The notes below the pieces were generated by a model. The model was not told the DNA's origin and ran no database searches. It saw nothing but the letters and a program-made list of their open reading frames with translations. Source: an uncultured Burkholderiales bacterium (lineage in GTDB: Bacteria; Pseudomonadota; Gammaproteobacteria; Burkholderiales; Burkholderiaceae_C). Taken from it: DNA of 54,204 nt. Shown here in pieces: positions 1 to 8,100 of this stretch. The stretch lies in assembly GCA_903933115.1 (NCBI GenBank), contig CAIZIT010000065.1, positions 1 to 54,204 on the forward strand, given 5' to 3'. Each line of letters starts with the position of its first letter. Positions within the stretch are counted from its first letter, which is position 1. Made by a program: the position numbers and the translations under genes.

Positions 1-683
1 CCATCCCCACCAAATTCGCACAAACCTTCTCGACCGCTGAGGACAATCAGCCTGCAGTGACCATCAAGGTCTATCAAGGTGAGCGTGAGATTGCCAATGT
101 GAACAAAATGCTTGGTGAGTTCAATCTGGAGGGCATTCCTCCCTCTGCAAGAGGAACCCCACAAATTGAGGTTTCATTTGACATCGACGCCAATGGCATC
201 TTGCACGTGGGTGCAAAGGACAAAGGCACAGGCAAAGAAAACAAGATCACCATCAAGGCCAACTCTGGATTGTCGGAAGACGAGATCCAAAAGATGGTCA
301 AAGATGCCGAGTTGAACGCAAGCGAGGACAAAAAGAAACTCGAAATCGTTCAAGCCAAGAACCAAGGCGATGCGGCTTTACACACCGTACAAAAGAGCTT
401 GGCCGAGCATGGCGACAAGATCGATGCCAGCGAAAAAACAGCCATCGAATCGGCCTTGAAAGAGTTGGAAGAGGCCCTAAAGACCGAGGACAAAGCCCGC
501 ATTGATGAAAAGACTCAAGCCCTGATGACAGTCAGTCAAAAGCTAGGAGAAAAAGCCTACGCTGACCAACAAGCCGCTGCAGGTGCGGCTCATGCTCACG
601 GCCCAGAGGAGTCCCAAGCTGGCGCCAAACCAGCCGATGACAATGTGGTGGACGCTGAGGTCAAGGAAGTCAAAAAGGGTTAA
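1..683 (+). CDS. dnaK: Chaperone protein DnaK (Hsp70), 3' part only
   Basis: The gene runs in from the left edge; the frame is open from base 3 and gives the last 226 residues. The visible part begins in the beta-sandwich substrate-binding domain (IPTKFAQTF, then [20 protein letters not shown] and [10 protein letters not shown], all classic Hsp70 strings) and continues into the helical lid ([16 protein letters not shown]). It ends in an Ala-rich linker and the acidic tail [13 protein letters not shown], which resembles the tail of bacterial DnaK. The ATPase domain lies outside the window. DnaK is the cytoplasmic ATP-driven chaperone that works with DnaJ and GrpE; dnaJ follows 96 bases downstream, while grpE is not in view. 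Internal GTG or ATG codons are not starts. Confidence 0.97.
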   Translation, partial: IPTKFAQTFSTAEDNQPAVTIKVYQGEREIANVNKMLGEFNLEGIPPSARGTPQIEVSFDIDANGILHVGAKDKGTGKENKITIKANSGLSEDEIQKMVKDAELNASEDKKKLEIVQAKNQGDAALHTVQKSLAEHGDKIDASEKTAIESALKELEEALKTEDKARIDEKTQALMTVSQKLGEKAYADQQAAAGAAHAHGPEESQAGAKPADDNVVDAEVKEVKKG

Positions 684-712
684 TCACCCGTTCTGCACTC
701 ATTCGCACATCC

Positions 713-756
713 GCCGCGCCGTGCCCTCAATTTGAGGCCTGCGCGGCTTTGTTGTT
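713..756 (+). terminator. GC-rich hairpin between dnaK and dnaJ
   Basis: A perfect 7-bp stem pairs gccgcgc (713-719) with gcgcggc (741-747). Its loop holds a second small stem, cctca (725-729) with tgagg (733-737). A T-rich run (748-756) follows. It could be a partial terminator that lowers dnaJ relative to dnaK, or a stabilising 3' end after processing. The T run is interrupted, so full termination is doubtful. Confidence 0.5.
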
Positions 757-779
757 CAACAAAGTAACCGTTTCACATC

Positions 780-1907
780 ATGTCAAAAAGAGATTTTTAT
801 GAAGTCCTGGGGGTCTCCAAAAGTGCCACCGAGGATGAAATCAAAAAGGCATATCGCAAATTGGCGATGAAGTTCCATCCTGATCGCAACGATGGAGACA
901 AGGAAGCTGAGGTCAAATTCAAAGAGGTCAAAGAGGCCTATGAGATGCTTTCTGATGCGGACAAACGCGCTGCCTACGACCAGTATGGTTTTGCCGGCGT
1001 AGACCCCAACATGCGAGGCGGCGCGGGTGGTGGTTTTGGTGGAGCAGGTTTCGCCGATACTTTTGGCGACATCTTTGGAGACATCTTTGGCCAAGCCCGC
1101 AGACAGCAAGGCGGCAGACAGGTCTATCGTGGCAACGACTTGAACTACGCCATGGAGATCACGCTTGAAGAGGCTGCCGCAGGCAAGGAAACCCAAATTC
1201 AAGTGCCCAGCTGGGAGAGTTGTGACACTTGCCATGGCTCGGGCGCCAAGCCCGGTACATCGGCCAAGAATTGTGGCACTTGTGGAGGCTCGGGTGCGGT
1301 TCAAATGCGCCAAGGTTTTTTCAGTGTTCAGCAAACCTGTCCCCATTGCCGCGGTGCGGGTAAAGTCATCCCCGATCCTTGCAGCCCTTGCAGAGGGCAA
1401 GGGAAAATTCAAAGTCAAAAAACTTTGGAGATCAAAATCCCTGCCGGTATTGACTCAGGCATGCGCATTCGCTCAACGGGCAATGGAGAGCCAGGCGCCA
1501 ATGGTGGCCCTGCTGGAGACCTCTACATCGAGATCAGAATCCACAAGCACGACATCTTCGAGCGCGATGGCGACGACTTGCACTGTGCCGTGCCCATTGG
1601 CTTTACAACGGCGGCTTTGGGCGGAGAAATTCAAGTCCCTACCCTGCAAGGCGAGGCGGCCATTGACATCCCAGAGGGCACTCAAACGGGCAAACAGTTC
1701 CGCTTAAGGGGCAAGGGCATCAAAGGCATTCGGTCCAGTTTTCAGGGCGATTTGTACTGCCACATCACGGTCGAGACACCGGTCAAATTGACCGAGCATC
1801 AGAGAAAACTTCTGAAAGAGCTTGATGAGTCGCTCAAAAAGGGGGGCATGAAGCACTCCCCCAACGAGAAGGGCTGGGCTGAGAAGTTGAAAACCTTCTT
1901 CAACTGA
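780..1907 (+). CDS. dnaJ: Chaperone protein DnaJ (Hsp40)
   Basis: Co-chaperone that stimulates the DnaK ATPase and delivers clients to it; cytoplasmic. The 375 residues are the usual length for full DnaJ. The J domain (about 1-70) carries the HPD triad at 33-35. A Gly/Phe-rich region follows (about 75-110). The zinc-binding domain has four CxxCxGxG repeats between about 148 and 208 ([32 protein letters not shown]), all cysteines present. The C-terminal client-binding domains contain GDLYIEIRI and [12 protein letters not shown]. The ATG at 780 gives the standard start [12 protein letters not shown]; no Shine-Dalgarno sequence is visible before it. It is the second gene of a dnaK-dnaJ unit. Confidence 0.98.
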   Translation: MSKRDFYEVLGVSKSATEDEIKKAYRKLAMKFHPDRNDGDKEAEVKFKEVKEAYEMLSDADKRAAYDQYGFAGVDPNMRGGAGGGFGGAGFADTFGDIFGDIFGQARRQQGGRQVYRGNDLNYAMEITLEEAAAGKETQIQVPSWESCDTCHGSGAKPGTSAKNCGTCGGSGAVQMRQGFFSVQQTCPHCRGAGKVIPDPCSPCRGQGKIQSQKTLEIKIPAGIDSGMRIRSTGNGEPGANGGPAGDLYIEIRIHKHDIFERDGDDLHCAVPIGFTTAALGGEIQVPTLQGEAAIDIPEGTQTGKQFRLRGKGIKGIRSSFQGDLYCHITVETPVKLTEHQRKLLKELDESLKKGGMKHSPNEKGWAEKLKTFFN

Positions 1908-1965
1908 ACGCCAGCTTGTTGAGTGACATCGTGAGCATGCGCATTGAGACAAAGACTGTGCAGCA

Positions 1966-1984
1966 TGGTGCGCTGAGCGCGCCA
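1966..1984 (+). terminator. Hairpin after dnaJ, weak terminator candidate
   Basis: tggtgcgc (1966-1973) pairs with gcgcgcca (1977-1984), including one G-T pair, around a three-base loop. Only a short tctgtt follows, so termination would be weak or factor-dependent. It lies in the 112-base gap between dnaJ and the next gene. Confidence 0.35.
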
Positions 1985-2019
1985 TCTGTTACCCATTGCG
2001 CCCCCCTTTCTCAGACGCC

Positions 2020-2646
2020 ATGAATCTGGGTGTTGTCTTGATGGCTGCGGGTTCAGGCTCTCGAATGGGCTTTAAACCCAAATGCCTGCTGCACCTCGAT
2101 GGTGTGCCCTTGATCACCCGAATGCTTGAATCGCTCAAGCGTCTTGGGGTCCAAGAGTTGGTGGTCGTCTTGGGCCATTATCAAGACACCATTGCCCCTT
2201 TGGTTCACGGTGAACATGTTCACCCAGTGATCCACCCCGAACCCGATCAGGGACAAATTTCCTCTCAGCGCCTGGGACTGGCCTCTCTCACTCAAGGCCA
2301 TGATGCCATCATCATGGCCTTGGCCGATCAACCGCTCCTAGAAACTGAAGATTTGCAACTCCTCTTGGAGTGCTTTCACGCTCGACCAGCTGGCAAAGAG
2401 ATGCTCTACCCTCAAGTGGGGCAAACGCCGGGCAACCCCGTCATCATCACGAATGCCGTCAAACAAGACATCTTGCTGAGGGCTAATGAGTATGGCTGCA
2501 GGCAATGGCGCCAAGACCACCCAAGTAGGGTAGAACGTTTCTTGAGCGACAATACTCACTTTTCATGCGATGTGGACACCCCAGAGGACATCTTGGCCCT
2601 TCAAGCATCCACGGGCAGAACCCTCACTTGGGGCCCATCCCTTTGA
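2020..2646 (+). CDS. MobA/MocA-like nucleotidyltransferase
   Basis: A 208-residue protein of the GT-A fold NTP-transferase family. Seen: the N-terminal nucleotide-binding signature LMAAGSGSRMGFKPK, the metal-site region IIMALADQPLLE, and PGNPVIIT in the substrate half. The length and these motifs fit MocA (molybdenum cofactor cytidylyltransferase, which makes the dinucleotide cofactor of xanthine-dehydrogenase-type enzymes), but MobA-like and other cytidylyl- or guanylyltransferases share them. The ATG at 2020 was chosen because the signature follows six residues later; a TTG at 1996 would add eight residues. A second molybdenum-cofactor gene, mog, is at 46955, far away. No molybdoenzyme gene is adjacent, so the substrate is inferred from family only. 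Confidence 0.8.
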   Translation: MNLGVVLMAAGSGSRMGFKPKCLLHLDGVPLITRMLESLKRLGVQELVVVLGHYQDTIAPLVHGEHVHPVIHPEPDQGQISSQRLGLASLTQGHDAIIMALADQPLLETEDLQLLLECFHARPAGKEMLYPQVGQTPGNPVIITNAVKQDILLRANEYGCRQWRQDHPSRVERFLSDNTHFSCDVDTPEDILALQASTGRTLTWGPSL

Positions 2647-2696
2647 GGATAAGCCCAAAGCAAATCCATACTTTTCACGGCTAGAGCCCATTGTTC

Positions 2697-4763
2697 ATGC
2701 GTCGATACATACTTTTCTTTTTGGGGGCTTTGAGCATCAGCTTTGGCGCCTTGGCTGCTCAGAAGATCAAATACATCATCTTGATGGAAAACGGTATTCA
2801 AGCAGGCTTTCAAACGATCGAAAAAAGAAAGCCCAACACCGTTGTCACCTCCTTTGACTTCAAAGAAAATGGCAGAGGTCCCACCTACCAAGAGGTCTAC
2901 CAATTGGACGATTTAGGCGGCTTCAAATCCTTTCAAATCAAAGGCACCTCGGAGATGGGCTCCAAAGTGGAGGAGCATTTTCAGATCAAAAACGGTATCG
3001 CCTCTTGGCACTCGAGCGCTGAGAGCGCCTCCAAACCCTTCTCCAAGGGTCAGGTCTACATCCCCATGGACTCCTCATGGGGCTTGAACGCGTTGCTGAT
3101 AGAGGCCTTGAAGAAAAGGCGCTCAGCCACCTTGCCTTTGCTGCCTTCGGGCCAACTGAAGATGCAGAGCATCGCTCGCACGAGCCTTAAAAAAGGCCAT
3201 CGTCAGTTGCACATTGAGCTGTTGATGCAAACGGGCCTGGGATTGAGTCCGCAATTCTTTTGGGCCACCACGGGAGCCAAGGCTCACCTTTTTGCCGTGA
3301 TCTTGCCGGGCTACTCTTTGATGATTGAAGAGGGTTGGCAAGACTACTTGACCGAGCTCAATCAAAAGCAAAATGATGCGGAGAAGAAGATCCTCCAACT
3401 GCGAGCCCAAACGCTTCAAAAGAACATTGAAGGCATCGTTCTGATCAAGAATGCAAGAATTTTTCAAAGCGACACCGCCACGGTCAGTGAGCCCTCCAAC
3501 ATATACTTCAACAAAGACTACATCTTGGGCATTTACCCCAAAGAGCAGTTGCCCCTTCAAGCTGGTTTTGAAATCGATGCCAAAAATCGATTGCTCATGC
3601 CCGGGCTCTTTGACATGCACACCCACATCAACCGTTGGTCAGCCCTGTACAGCATGACCTCAGGTGTGACGAGCATCCGAGACATGGGCAACTCCAACCG
3701 AGAGCTCCAAGAAATGATCACCGAGGTGAACGCTGGGGAGATCATCTCTCCTCGCATCATTGCCGCGGGCTTTATTGAAGGCAAAAGCGAGTATTCGTCC
3801 TACGACGGCATTTTGATTGAAACCCTTGATCAAGCCAAAAGAGCCATCGACTGGTACAAGTCCAACGGTTACCGACACATCAAAATCTACAATTCTTTTC
3901 CAAAAGAGATCGTCCAAGAAACCACGGCCTATGCCCATACTTTGGGTTTGACGGTGGGTGGTCATGTCCCCGCTTTCATGACTGCCAAAGAGGCGGTGGA
4001 GATGGGGTTCAATGAGATCAATCACATCAATCAATTGCTGCTGACCTTCTTGGTCACCCCGCAAACTGACACCAGAACCTTGGACCGCTTTTATTTGCCC
4101 GCTCAAAAAATTGCGGATCTTGACTTTGAATCGAAGGAGGTGAAAGATTTCATCGACTTGCTTAAAACAAACAAGGTGGTGGTGGACCCCACTTTAACGG
4201 CCTTTGAGTTCATCCAGCAGCAAGACGGTGAAATGTCCAAAGCTTATGAAAGCATCGCACCTCATATGCCCCCAGATGTCGAGAGAAGCTTCAAAGTGGG
4301 CTCAATGCTGATTCCCGACGAAGCCACCGCCCAGACCTACAAAAAATCCTACCTCAAAATGATTGAGTTCACAGGCCTGCTCTACCGTTCAGGCGTGCCC
4401 ATTGTGGCAGGCACAGATGCGCTGCCGGGGTTTTCTCTTCACAGTGAACTGGCCCTTTACGTTCAAGCAGGCCTCACGCCCTCAGAGGCCTTGAAGGTGG
4501 CGAGCTTTGATGCCGCAAAAATCGCTGGGGTTGAGCGTGAGCTCGGAGTGATCAAAAGCGGCAAGCTCTCAGACATGATCTTGATCGATGGCGACCCGAC
4601 ACTGAACATTGAAGACATTCGCAAAGTGGACTTGGTGATCACCAAAGGCAAATACATCTTTCCCAACGATCTCAATGAACACATCGGGATCAAACCCTTT
4701 GTGGCTCAGCCCACCTTGATCAAAAAGCTGCCTGCACAGGCTTTGAACACGGGCTTGAATTGA
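2697..4763 (+). CDS. Exported amidohydrolase with a long N-terminal extension
   Basis: 688 residues from the ATG at 2697. The start MRRYILFFLGALSISFGALA looks like a signal peptide, so the product is probably periplasmic. About 230 residues of unrecognised sequence follow, mostly beta-like. The amidohydrolase domain begins near residue 250. Its metal-site residues are visible: HTH at 308-310, Lys396 in HIKIYN, His423 in GGHVP, His443 in NHINQ and Asp574 in GTDALPG. The C-terminus (LHSELALYVQAGLTPSEALK, then GVIKSGKLSDMILIDGDP) is typical of the imidazolonepropionase-like group, whose characterised members include Xaa-Pro and Xaa-Arg/Lys dipeptidases. It ends 92 bases before the convergent DUF1854 gene of the cyanophycin region. 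A role in Arg-dipeptide cleavage is an inference; the substrate is unknown. Confidence 0.85.
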   Translation: MRRYILFFLGALSISFGALAAQKIKYIILMENGIQAGFQTIEKRKPNTVVTSFDFKENGRGPTYQEVYQLDDLGGFKSFQIKGTSEMGSKVEEHFQIKNGIASWHSSAESASKPFSKGQVYIPMDSSWGLNALLIEALKKRRSATLPLLPSGQLKMQSIARTSLKKGHRQLHIELLMQTGLGLSPQFFWATTGAKAHLFAVILPGYSLMIEEGWQDYLTELNQKQNDAEKKILQLRAQTLQKNIEGIVLIKNARIFQSDTATVSEPSNIYFNKDYILGIYPKEQLPLQAGFEIDAKNRLLMPGLFDMHTHINRWSALYSMTSGVTSIRDMGNSNRELQEMITEVNAGEIISPRIIAAGFIEGKSEYSSYDGILIETLDQAKRAIDWYKSNGYRHIKIYNSFPKEIVQETTAYAHTLGLTVGGHVPAFMTAKEAVEMGFNEINHINQLLLTFLVTPQTDTRTLDRFYLPAQKIADLDFESKEVKDFIDLLKTNKVVVDPTLTAFEFIQQQDGEMSKAYESIAPHMPPDVERSFKVGSMLIPDEATAQTYKKSYLKMIEFTGLLYRSGVPIVAGTDALPGFSLHSELALYVQAGLTPSEALKVASFDAAKIAGVERELGVIKSGKLSDMILIDGDPTLNIEDIRKVDLVITKGKYIFPNDLNEHIGIKPFVAQPTLIKKLPAQALNTGLN

Positions 4764-4855
4764 AGGGAAGTTGATGAAGAGGGGACGATAAAGTGAGTCT
4801 CTCATCCAACTGAACCACTGAAACCTGCGCCTTCAAAGTTCCTCTTGACACGGCC

Positions 4856-5368
4856 TCACAAAAACCGGTCCATCAACTTTCTACTGTGACGATCCAAAGC
4901 AGAGAGGTCTTTGATCAAAAACTGTACGCCATAGGCATCAGAGATGATGAGCGTATTGGCATTGAGCCGCTTGATGTCTTCCTCACCCTTTAAGAGCAAC
5001 TCTGTAGCCCCTCTGGTGGTTTGAACCGACCAGCGACTTGGTGTGACAAAGGAGCTGACCGCCTCAAGTTGGGTGATTTGCGGCATGAATTCTCGATTTT
5101 GAAGGCAGGTCTCTAGGCTTGCCTTTTGTGTCTCGGGCAAGCTCTCGAGCCGTTCCAACCACAACAACTCACGCCCTTCCTGACTCAAAATTGAGACCCC
5201 CTCATTGGGTGCCACAATGGGAAAAGCACGCACCGCAATCACACGCTCGTGGGTTTGCCCCCCAAAGTTCAAGTGCCAAACCCCAAAGTCATCACACCAC
5301 AGCTGAAAGTCCTCATGTGTTGGCAACACGGGTGCTTCTGGGGACATTGAATTTTCTGAGTTGCTCAT
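4856..5368 (-). CDS. Cyanophycin-associated DUF1854 family protein
   Basis: 170 residues. It belongs to the DUF1854 family, whose members in Burkholderiales sit beside cyanophycin synthetase and an ABC transporter; the family has no established biochemical function. Seen: a soluble protein with no signal peptide or membrane helix, with aromatic- and acid-rich blocks (LWCDDFGVWHLNFGG) and the C-terminal string SDAYGVQFLIKDLSALDRHS, typical of the family. It abuts the ABC transporter gene with no intervening base (transporter stop at 5369-5371, this ATG at 5366-5368), so the two are surely co-translated. An AGGGA about ten bases upstream may serve as ribosome binding site. It might be a regulatory or adaptor partner of the transporter, but that is inference. 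Confidence 0.85.
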   Translation of the reverse strand: MSNSENSMSPEAPVLPTHEDFQLWCDDFGVWHLNFGGQTHERVIAVRAFPIVAPNEGVSILSQEGRELLWLERLESLPETQKASLETCLQNREFMPQITQLEAVSSFVTPSRWSVQTTRGATELLLKGEEDIKRLNANTLIISDAYGVQFLIKDLSALDRHSRKLMDRFL

Positions 5369-7735
5369 TTAAATCATCCCTTGCTCATAAGCAGCTGGTG
5401 CACCCGTCATGGGCAAACCCAACTCGGCTTGATGGGCCTGTGCTTGATACAAACGCCAATAAGCCCCTTGTCGGCTCATCAACTCATCGTGACTGCCCTC
5501 CTCGACTTTCTCCCCCTGCTCCATCACCACCAAACGATCGGCCCGTTTGAGCGTGGAGAGCCGGTGAGCGATGGCGATGGTGGTGCGGCCTTTGACCAAG
5601 TTGTCCAGGGCTTTTTGAATTTCTTGCTCCGTCTCGGTGTCCACCGATGAGGTGGCCTCATCCATGATCAAAATCTTAGGGTTGATCAGCAAAGCCCTTG
5701 CAATCGAGATGCGCTGCCTCTCGCCGCCAGACAAGCCCTGCCCTCTCTCGCCCACCAAGGAGTCGTAACCTTGGGGCAAGCGAAGAATGAATTCATGGGC
5801 ATGGGCAGCTCTCGCAGCGGCGATGATTTCGCTTCGCGTGGCATCACTGCGCCCGTACGAGATGTTGTCAGCGATCGTGCCAAAGAACAAAAAGGGCTCT
5901 TGCAGCACCAGACCAATGTGCGCTCTGTAGTCGGCCAACATGAAGCGGCGAATATCGACCCCGTCGAGCTCCACACTGCCTTCACTCAAGTCGTAGAAAC
6001 GGCAAATCAAATTCACGAGGGTACTTTTACCCGAACCGCTTTGTCCAACCAAACCGATCATCTCGCCGGGTTTGATGGTCAAACTCAAATCCTTGATCAC
6101 CAAACGGTTGCCGTACCTGAAGGCCGCATGATGGAGTTTGATTTCCCCTTGAACGCGTTCAACTTTCACGGGCTCTGTGGGCTCAGGCACGCTTGAGACG
6201 TGGTCGAGAATTTCAAAAATCCTTTTGGTTCCAGCGGCCGCCTTTTGGGTGTGTGAGACGATACGGCTCATGGAGTCCAAACGGGTATAAAAGCGACCAA
6301 TGTAGGCCAAAAATGCAGTCAAAACACCGACGGTGACTTGGTGCTGGGCGACTTGCCAAATGCCAAAGGCCCAAACGATCAACAAACCCACCTCGGTCAT
6401 CAAAGTCACCGTGGGAGAAAACAGGGACCACAAAAAATTGATCCGGTCGTTCACCGCCAAATTGTGTTTGTTGGCCTCCTTAAAGCGAGCACTCTCGCGC
6501 CCCTCTTGAGCAAAAGCCTTCACCACTCGAATGCCTGGGATGGTATCGGCCAAAACGTTCGTGAGTTCAGACCATACACGGTCAATTTTTTCAAAACCCA
6601 ACCTCAAACGGTCCCGCACCACGTGAATGAGCCAATAAATAAAGGGCAAGGGCAACAAGGTCACCATGGCCAAATAGGGATCAATCGTGAAGAGAATGAT
6701 CGCGGTCATCACAATCATTAAAAAGTCGGTCGCAAAATCCAACAGATGCAAAGACAAAAACACACAAATGCGGTCCGTCTCACCGCCAATGCGAGTCATC
6801 AAGTCCCCTGTTCTCCTGCCGCCGAAATACTCCAAAGACAATTTCATCAAGTGATCGTAAGCACTGGTGCGCAAATCGGCCCCTATTCGCTCAGAAACCA
6901 AGGCCAAGATGTAGGTTTTGAGCCAACCCAAGGACCACGCCAAAAGGGCGGCCCCCAGTAAACCGACCAAATAGGTTGCCACTTGTTCAAACTCAATGGG
7001 CTTGCCGTTTTGAAATGGAATGAGCACCTTGTCCATCAAGGGCATGGTGAGGTAAGGCGGGACCAAAGTGGCCGCGGTCGAGGCCAAAGTGAGCAAAAAA
7101 CCAGCCAACAACCTTGATTTGTAGGGCTTTGCAAACCGCCACAACCTCAAAAGTCCCCAAGTCGAAGCGGGCGCTTCATCCACCTCACTCAAGGCCAAGG
7201 CTTGAGATGGCTCACTTTGGCCCAAGCCCACCTCGCTCAAAGGGCTCTCGCCTGAACCCAATTGGGGGGGTATAGAAGAGCCCACTGCTTCAACAATGCG
7301 CCCTTCAGCCCGCGCAATTTGCGCGAGCCGATGGGCCTCCAAGTTGCTGTTCCAAGCCGCTTGCAAGGCCACTGCTCGCACGTTGTTAGAGAGCGTGAAG
7401 CGCCATTTGGCCAGTTGTCTTTGGGCATTGACCAACTCCAGTGTGCCCACGCCAGCAAAGTCAATGTGCTCGAGCCGAGCAAGACTCTCGAGCCCATAGC
7501 TCTGAAATTGAAGATTCAAGCCCTGCAAATCCTTGACCTCCGAGGGGTTGAGCCCCTCGGGCAAGCCCCAACTCAGCAAACGCTCGCTGCTGGCCACCAA
7601 GAGGCCCTTGGTGAAACAAAGTCTGCTGTCCAAGTCAACCTCTAGGGCCGCTAAAACGTTTTCATGGGGAGACAGGCTTGCAAAGACCAAGGCTTGCCAA
7701 CCTTGGGGAAGCTCAACTTGAGAAGCAATGGGCAT
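5369..7735 (-). CDS. Cyanophycin-associated ABC transporter, fused permease and ATPase
   Basis: 788 residues, an exporter-type half-transporter. Residues 1 to about 190 form an extra N-terminal soluble region not found in ordinary MsbA-type proteins. A six-helix type-1 exporter domain follows (about 205-490), then the nucleotide-binding domain with Walker A GQSGSGKST (about 562-570), signature LSGGERQR (about 667) and Walker B ILIMDEATSS (about 686-695), then the H-loop IAHRLS. All ATPase motifs are intact. The gene is divergent from cphA' across 365 bases and directly precedes the DUF1854 gene. The family is known from cyanophycin loci, but what it moves is unknown: candidates are Asp-Arg dipeptides, arginine, or something unrelated to transport of the polymer itself. 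No periplasmic binding protein gene accompanies it, consistent with an exporter. Confidence 0.9.
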   Translation of the reverse strand: MPIASQVELPQGWQALVFASLSPHENVLAALEVDLDSRLCFTKGLLVASSERLLSWGLPEGLNPSEVKDLQGLNLQFQSYGLESLARLEHIDFAGVGTLELVNAQRQLAKWRFTLSNNVRAVALQAAWNSNLEAHRLAQIARAEGRIVEAVGSSIPPQLGSGESPLSEVGLGQSEPSQALALSEVDEAPASTWGLLRLWRFAKPYKSRLLAGFLLTLASTAATLVPPYLTMPLMDKVLIPFQNGKPIEFEQVATYLVGLLGAALLAWSLGWLKTYILALVSERIGADLRTSAYDHLMKLSLEYFGGRRTGDLMTRIGGETDRICVFLSLHLLDFATDFLMIVMTAIILFTIDPYLAMVTLLPLPFIYWLIHVVRDRLRLGFEKIDRVWSELTNVLADTIPGIRVVKAFAQEGRESARFKEANKHNLAVNDRINFLWSLFSPTVTLMTEVGLLIVWAFGIWQVAQHQVTVGVLTAFLAYIGRFYTRLDSMSRIVSHTQKAAAGTKRIFEILDHVSSVPEPTEPVKVERVQGEIKLHHAAFRYGNRLVIKDLSLTIKPGEMIGLVGQSGSGKSTLVNLICRFYDLSEGSVELDGVDIRRFMLADYRAHIGLVLQEPFLFFGTIADNISYGRSDATRSEIIAAARAAHAHEFILRLPQGYDSLVGERGQGLSGGERQRISIARALLINPKILIMDEATSSVDTETEQEIQKALDNLVKGRTTIAIAHRLSTLKRADRLVVMEQGEKVEEGSHDELMSRQGAYWRLYQAQAHQAELGLPMTGAPAAYEQGMI

Positions 7736-7772
7736 GTCAGTAGGGTTTATTTTGTGTATTGATCGATATCAA

Positions 7773-7800
7773 AAGAGACTTTTTTAAGCAAAAGTCTCTT
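7773..7800 (-). promoter_or_regulatory. Perfect 11-bp stem in the leader of the ABC/DUF1854 unit
   Basis: aagagactttt (7773-7783) pairs perfectly with aaaagtctctt (7790-7800) around a six-base loop. On the minus strand it lies about 38-66 bases before the transporter ATG and is followed by ttttgat. It may be an RNA attenuator-like hairpin or a DNA operator; the stem is AT-rich, so a strong terminator is unlikely. Confidence 0.45.
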
Positions 7801-7990
7801 GGGATGCAAAAAGGAAGGAGCGATGCGTCATGAGGTCCAAGGATCGAGTTCTTGAAAAGGCCTGCGCCTGGACAGACCAGCATTGTAACTTCGCCCCCGA
7901 GCCCAGAAAAAGCAATATTGAGCCACTTTGGAGCAAAAGCCCAAAAGTGAGACCCAATTAACGTCATAATATTCATGTTTGATATAACGC

Positions 7991-8050
7991 TCAAAGAGCC
8001 CCATTGGACGACTCATTTTTCAATGGAATTGCAGAAAAATGCCTCTTTGA
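7991..8050 (+). promoter_or_regulatory. Nested inverted repeats just upstream of cphA'
   Basis: The outer arms tcaaagag (7991-7998) and ctctttga (8043-8050) enclose the inner arms ccattg (8001-8006) and caatgg (8021-8026). Together they could fold a 60-base structure ending 50 bases before the cphA' ATG. The arms could also be an operator. Part of the right arm is repeated again as cgcctcttt at 8052-8060. Confidence 0.4.
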
Positions 8051-8100
8051 ACGCCTCTTTTTGTCCAACACCCATCTTTAGCCTAAAAAAATAACACACC

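Larger units (their letters stand above)
7736..8100. promoter_or_regulatory. Divergent control region between the ABC transporter and cphA'
   Basis: 365 bases without a gene. It must hold the promoters of both cyanophycin-region units. I see two structured elements, described separately (7773-7800 and 7991-8050), and AT-rich stretches around 7960-7990 that include tataac at 7983-7988, a possible -10 for cphA', without a convincing -35. No sigma-54 type GG-N10-GC element and no clear NtrC site were found by eye. cphA' has no visible Shine-Dalgarno sequence. Confidence 0.6.

Noticed and set aside
2697-4763. Isoaspartyl dipeptidase (IadA) for cyanophycin breakdown
   Set aside because: The exported protein with its long N-terminal extension and C-terminal signature fits the imidazolonepropionase-like group, not cytoplasmic IadA of about 390 residues.
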